Shown piece after piece: positions 59,519-64,000 of a stretch of DNA of 64,000 bases (its first letter is position 1; each line of letters starts with the position of its first letter). The notes under the pieces are model-generated. The model was not told the DNA's origin. It made no database searches and worked only from the letters and a program-made list of their open reading frames with translations. Made by a program: the position numbers and the translations under genes. Where the stretch lies: the NCBI RefSeq assembly GCF_052857255.1, contig NC_135507.1, positions 75,077,850-75,141,849 of the forward strand. Direction: 5' to 3'. This DNA comes from Amblyomma americanum (lineage: Eukaryota > Arthropoda > Arachnida > Ixodida > Ixodidae).

Positions 59519-61629
59519 CACTGTCCTGTTGCGGCTGCTGTCTTGTGAACTCTGCAGTTCCACATTTTCATGCATCCAGGGATGCAAGGCATCCATATTT
59601 CATGATTTAAGATACAGTGATGTTTGATTTTATTTTTTTTACTTGTTTGTAATATTTATATGAGCGTGTGTGTGTCTATTTTACTAGCTTAAAATGTTTA
59701 TGAACAACTTGAATCAATATGCTACACTTCATAAGTAGGACTCAGAGCAGTAAATAGCTGTATCTTTGTTATTTTTCATAGAAGTTTGGCCTTTTTCTTT
59801 TTCTCTTGCAACTAGTCAGCATTTCGAGCGTCGCTTAGCCATGCTTTCTCATCATTTATTCTAACATTTTCAAAAAGACTGCCTGCTGCCACTTGCCGTC
59901 AGTGGTGTTGTGCTGCTCTTGGCAGTAGTAGAACAGAATGACTGCAACTCTTCGGTGCACTCAATTGTGGAGGCCCACGTACTTTGCGATGTCAGTGCAC
60001 GTTAAAGAACTGCAGCTGGTCCTAATTACAGGGACCCCTCCCCTATGGCATCCCCCATAGCCTGAGTCGCTGTGGGACGTTAAACCCAACAAAACAATCA
60101 ACCATCATTCCAACATGAACAGTGGATGTTGTGAAACATTCTGTATGTGAAATTGTGCATGAATGCAGAGGAAACGTTGTGATCCAGCACATTGCGCTAC
60201 AAGTTGCACATTTTCTCTATATTCTGTGCAGGTTTTTCTGAAAAGAGTACACAGAAAAAAACACATGCAGTAAAAAAGTGCCTATGTTTTGTGGCTGTGC
60301 CTTTTGTGCATCATACTTGGTCTTGCTTTTTGTGCTCTAGTCTCACCAGTTTAGGTCTTCGGTTTCTATTGTGGTTCTATACCACCCTTTGAGTTTCTGT
60401 GTCTCATATTTTATGGCTTATTGTTTTCTGTATTCTTCTGTATACGACACCCTTATAAAGTGAGGTCTGAAAAGCAGTAGTAATACTTTCTTGGTATGCT
60501 GTCGGATCTTCTGCGGTGAACTATTTTATCTGATGTCTACATTAGCTTGTACTGCATGTGCTTCTGATTCTGTTTGCTGTTAGGAAATATTTTCGAGTCT
60601 GGTTAACTGTGAAATGATATTGATGATTCACGCTTATTTTAGTGCTATGTATTACACTGGTGACACTGCTGACAGAATTGGTTTTGTCCTTGCAGTTTGC
60701 GGTGTGACTGCTTGTGTTCTGAATTTATTTTTTGAGACTACCAGGCCTGATTATGCTAGATTGAATAGAGAAGTTTTGTCTTCTTAATTGCTTTCTTTAT
60801 TTTGCTCTCATAACATTCAGAAATTTTGTGCATGTTTTAGTTATCAATTCATCCTAACTCAGTTTGGTAATAGCATCAACCTGCACCTATTTTAAGTCAC
60901 GAAGCCTTGCTTTATTTTTTTGAGGCTGCAGGAAGAAAACTGCTTCCTCATGATTTTGGCAGAGCAGCTGAAGAGGCTCGTGCTTTGTTGGCACAGTAAA
61001 CTGAACAACACGGTAGCTGCCAGACATGCACACTGTGAAATGATAAGTGAAGCAAACGTGCTAATTGATATGTTGTTCTAGGTCGTGACAAGTCAGCTCA
61101 GATGTATATATTGAGCATTTGGCTGCATTTTGTGAAAGGGAACTAGTTGTTGAGGTTTTTCTCCAGCAGTTTGCTCGAGGTTTTTCTGCAACATGCAGGG
61201 TAGTTAACCTTCAAGGTTTAATAGACAGACGGAATGCACTCATGAGCTGTGTACTGTCATGAGCCAAAGCTCGCAGACATTGTTATTCGTGAAAAACTCT
61301 TGCACAGAATTGCAAGATCCTTCTGATGAAGCCAGGCGTTATACAAGGGCTTTGTCTAAGAATTGCTCTGACGCTTACGGTGGCTAAAGAGTATGCTCGT
61401 CACTCTCAGTAATTGTTGTAAAGCTAAGACAGTATCCCTCCAACTCCATGCTAATTTATAAATACTAGAAAATTTGGTTTAAAACTTTTTAGAGGAACAG
61501 CCCATTGACCCTAAAATGAACTGCTACCCAAAATATTTTGTAAGATTGCCTTCTTCATTTACAGGTTACTGGCCGCACCACCAAATGGGCTCTAACACGC
61601 TGAAAAGTACTCTGCTTTTCTCGGTGCAG
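59519..61629. other. Upstream or intronic region of the zinc-finger gene
   Basis: No coding exon could be supported. It is T-rich with several polypyrimidine/AG sites, and holds the partial SINE at 59971-60090. A possible small exon starts after 'cttcatttacag' (61563), but it hits stops in frame with the zinc-finger exon. Confidence 0.35.
59971..60090 (+). mobile_element. Partial tick SINE (Ruka-like body, head missing)
   Basis: Contains 'aggcccacgtactttgcgat', 'cagtgcacgttaaagaactg' and 'gagtcgctgtgggacgttaa', ending 'cccaacaaaac'. The tRNA head is missing. Confidence 0.8.
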
Positions 61630-62717
61630 GCCTAGTCACAGCTGATCTCAAGCTCAGAGAGCCACCAGGTGAAAACACGACTAAGCAGCTATACCAGTCC
61701 TCCCACTGCAGTCAGCCGCACCTTCTCAACAAAATGGGTGATCTTCCTTTCCAGTGTCACCACTGTGGAAAGAGCTTTCCACAAAAGCATGACTCAGTGC
61801 GACATCTCTGTACCCACACATATGAGCGTCCATACAAGTGTAGCCAGTGCAGGAGCAGCTTTACTCAAAAGGCCCACCTGGTGCAACACCTTCGTACCCA
61901 CATGGATGAGCATCCGTACAGGTGTGACCACTGTGAGAGCAGCTTTGCTCTAAAGGTTCACCTGGAGCGACACCTTCTTACTCACACAGGTGGGTGTCCA
62001 TGCAAGTGTGACCACTGTGAGAGAAGCTTTGCTGAAAAGGGCCACCTGGAGCAACACCTTTACACCCATTTGGGTGAGCGTCCATACAAATGTGACAGCA
62101 GCTTTGCTCTAAAGGGCACCCTGGAGCAGCACCTTCGTACCCACACGGGTGTGCGTCCATACAAATGCGACCACTGTGACAGCAGCTTTGCTCATAAGGG
62201 CACTCTGGAGCAACACCTTCGTACCCACATGGGTGAGCGTCCATACAAGTGTGACCACTGTGACAGCAGCTTTGTTCAAAAGAGCAACCTGAAGCAACAC
62301 CTTTGTATCCACACGGGTGAGCATACAAGTATGACCACTGTTACAGCAGCTTTGTTCAAAGGAGCAACCTGAAGCAACACCTTCGTACCCACACGGGTGA
62401 GCGTCCATAAAAGTGACCCCTGTGACAGCAGCTTTGCTCAAAAGGGCCACATCGAGCGACGCCTTTACACCCACACGGGTGTGCGTCCATACAAGTGTGA
62501 CCATTGTGACAGCAGCTTTGCTCATAAGGGCACCTTGGAGCAACACCTTCGTACCCATACGGGTGTGCATCCATACAAGTGCCATCTCTGCCCCATGGTC
62601 TTTGCACAAAATGCAACCCTTAAAAAGCATGTGCGACGAGCCCACAAGAGAAAAACCATATTAGTGTTAACTCTGCAGAATAGTGTTCAAAGAAAAGCAC
62701 AATTTAAAACATCATGA
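61630..62717 (+). pseudogene. C2H2 zinc-finger terminal exon, about 11 fingers, with two lesions
   Basis: A 'cttttctcggtgcag' acceptor leads into an open frame ('LVTADLKLREPPGE..') that reaches 'MGDLPFQCHHCGKSF' (Met at 61734). If the upstream exons are not used, this Met may be the start. C2H2 fingers follow at 28-residue spacing with TGERPYKC-like linkers, typical of nucleic-acid-binding zinc-finger proteins. Fingers 1-4, 6 and 7 are intact ('CDHCDSSFAHKGTLEQH' type). Finger 5 has lost three residues including one Cys ('KCDSSFALKG'). At about 62323 a 4-bp loss in the linker shifts frame and the ORF ends at 62372. A TAA at about 62408 follows in the original frame, with a further small loss after it. 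Fingers 9-11 and the basic tail continue in the frame 62397-62717. AATAAA occurs at about 62980. It could be a truncated seven-finger protein or a pseudogene. Confidence 0.85.
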
Positions 62718-64000
62718 AATCACAAAACACAACACCGCTGCTTTGTAAAGCTTTGTTGCCTTTTCCTAAATGTGCATGCGAGAACCATTGCTAGCTAGCC
62801 TCTCTGAATCGCATTGGCCAGATCAGCAAAAATATGCAAATTTACATGACTTCAAAGTAAACTGGCACAGAGCAATTTTCCAGGTCCTTTCCCTTGTAGA
62901 TAGGATGCCTGATCATACAGAGCTGCTGTTGTAATTAACTTGTACTGGCATGACATGTGTGTATGAAGTTCCTTATTAGAATAAATTTCTTTAGCAAGAA
63001 AAATGTTTTTGTGTATATAAAAGCTAGTTAATTCAAATTTCAAGAGACCAGAAAAATGCTTGAATATTGTGAAGTTCTGATTATTGAACTACATTAAAAA
63101 AACTTCCGAGAACTGTCTGCATAATGGAAAATTTACTTGGTGAAAGATGGAGCAATACTCACCTGCTTTGCAGATGAATCAATGTGATAGCGATTTTTTG
63201 TAATTTTTGTGAACTGCCTTTTGTGTGCGAGCTGTCAGAAGCTTCGAAGCAGAACTGCTCCAAAATGTTTGGGCCTCCCTGAGGGAGATGTGCGGTCAGC
63301 TCTGCAGCATGGAGTTTAGATTTCAATAGGGCTATTTTTGTTGACCGCTTGCCATGGCTGTCATTCCTAAATGCAGCCTCCCTTTAGGGAGCCTATTCAA
63401 TCTAACGAATGCGAGATCTGTAGTGTTCAACTTAGCAGGTGTCCAACACCACACTTTCATGGGCATTAGGTGGGACCATGCCAGCAGTTTGAATTATTCA
63501 GAGTACTTACCGAAATAACGGCGGTTGAATCAACGAGCTCTGGGTATTTGTGTTACTAACATAATTTCTTGGCCTTCCACCAGCAAAAAAAGAAGCATAA
63601 TTGGGTGAAGGAAAATTTGTGTCTTTACAGTCTGTGCCACTTTTGTAGGCGAGTTGGTAGCTTTTGATAGAGTTCTTGTTGTTTAATAAAAAAAGAAACA
63701 AAACTCTACTGCATCGGTCTTGTTCACTATTTTTTGTCATATAGTCCTCTCTCTTGAATCTGTTGCACCTTGTACCTTTGCCTGGTGAAGCGTTGACAAA
63801 AATTTTGTAGATTAGCTGACAGAGTTTTGCTTTACTATCACAACACCAAGGCCAGTCTGCATGAATGTTTGATTCCTGTCTAACATACATTCATGATCAT
63901 GTACTTGGAAAATGTGAAGCGAGTGGTCAACTTAGCCAAGCTGGCCTTGTCTTATCCAGGACATTTGGCGACAATCTGAATTTTCTTGGCATGAATGCGT
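62718..64000. other. 3' flank of the zinc-finger gene, nothing else recognised
   Basis: AT-rich. Possible polyadenylation signals lie at about 62980 (AATAAA) and 63686. No coding frame, SINE or LINE was recognised. The minus frame 63507-63890 has no known motif. Confidence 0.4.

Noticed and set aside
61978..62645. Regular Cys-rich minus-strand ORFs ('HPCGYEGVAP' repeats)
   Set aside because: They mirror the 84-bp periodicity of the zinc-finger array and have no independent signals.

Overview
The window looks like nuclear DNA of an ixodid (hard) tick. It is intron-bearing and AT/GC-mixed, and dense in retroelement fragments. It carries several copies of the tRNA-headed SINE type known from ticks (Ruka-like, with a body around 'gaggcccgtgtactgtgcga' and an end 'ccataaaccaaacc'), plus RTE/BovB, I-superfamily and L1/Tx1-like LINE pieces and a pogo/Tigger DNA transposon. 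There are no bacterial operons, rRNAs or CRISPR arrays.

Layout. 1-5.7 kb: an RTE reverse-transcriptase relic, then a minus-strand six-exon gene for a Zeste-type Myb/SANT-like DNA-binding protein. Its splice sites and phases all agree except for one extra base in a C-run of exon 4. A SINE and a small inverted-repeat element lie around it. 5.68-38.57 kb: a head-to-tail array of a very large repeat unit (about 10.56 kb with, about 8 kb without, a pogo insertion). It holds a truncated left unit (broken by a 1.3-kb insertion with 12-bp target duplications), complete units A, B and C, and a truncated unit D. Each full unit carries, on the minus strand, a set of proline/glutamine/serine-rich exon-like blocks. 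The last block is a 214-bp exon with conserved splice sites whose end resembles the first helix region of a forkhead (winged-helix) domain. No block encoding the rest of that domain was found, so these look like amplified partial copies of a gene. The pogo element is in A and B but absent from C and from the left copy, giving exact filled and empty sites.

38.6-50.8 kb: a repeat-rich tract with an L1/Tx1-like RT relic (+), two I-superfamily LINE relics with RNase H (-), a 246-bp satellite array with diverged satellites near it, one unidentified membrane-like ORF, and more than 1.2 kb of degenerate TCAA-type tetranucleotide repeat. 50.8-56.6 kb: a candidate three-exon micro-gene (46 aa, + strand) flanked by dyad-rich sequence, then a SINE, a block that is probably repetitive, and a GC-rich, CpG-rich promoter-like stretch. 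57-64 kb: a LINE tail, SINEs, a small TTA(A)-flanked MITE, and a C2H2 zinc-finger terminal exon with about 11 fingers, damaged by a 4-bp deletion and a stop codon in the 3' half.

The coding content is that of a transcription-factor-rich but transposon-eroded euchromatic or pericentric region. The Zeste-like, forkhead-like and C2H2 genes are all putative DNA-binding proteins. The most unusual element is the macro-tandem array. Its copies are mosaics of each other, and the shared and private lesions of its pogo passengers give an internal clock for the order of duplication.
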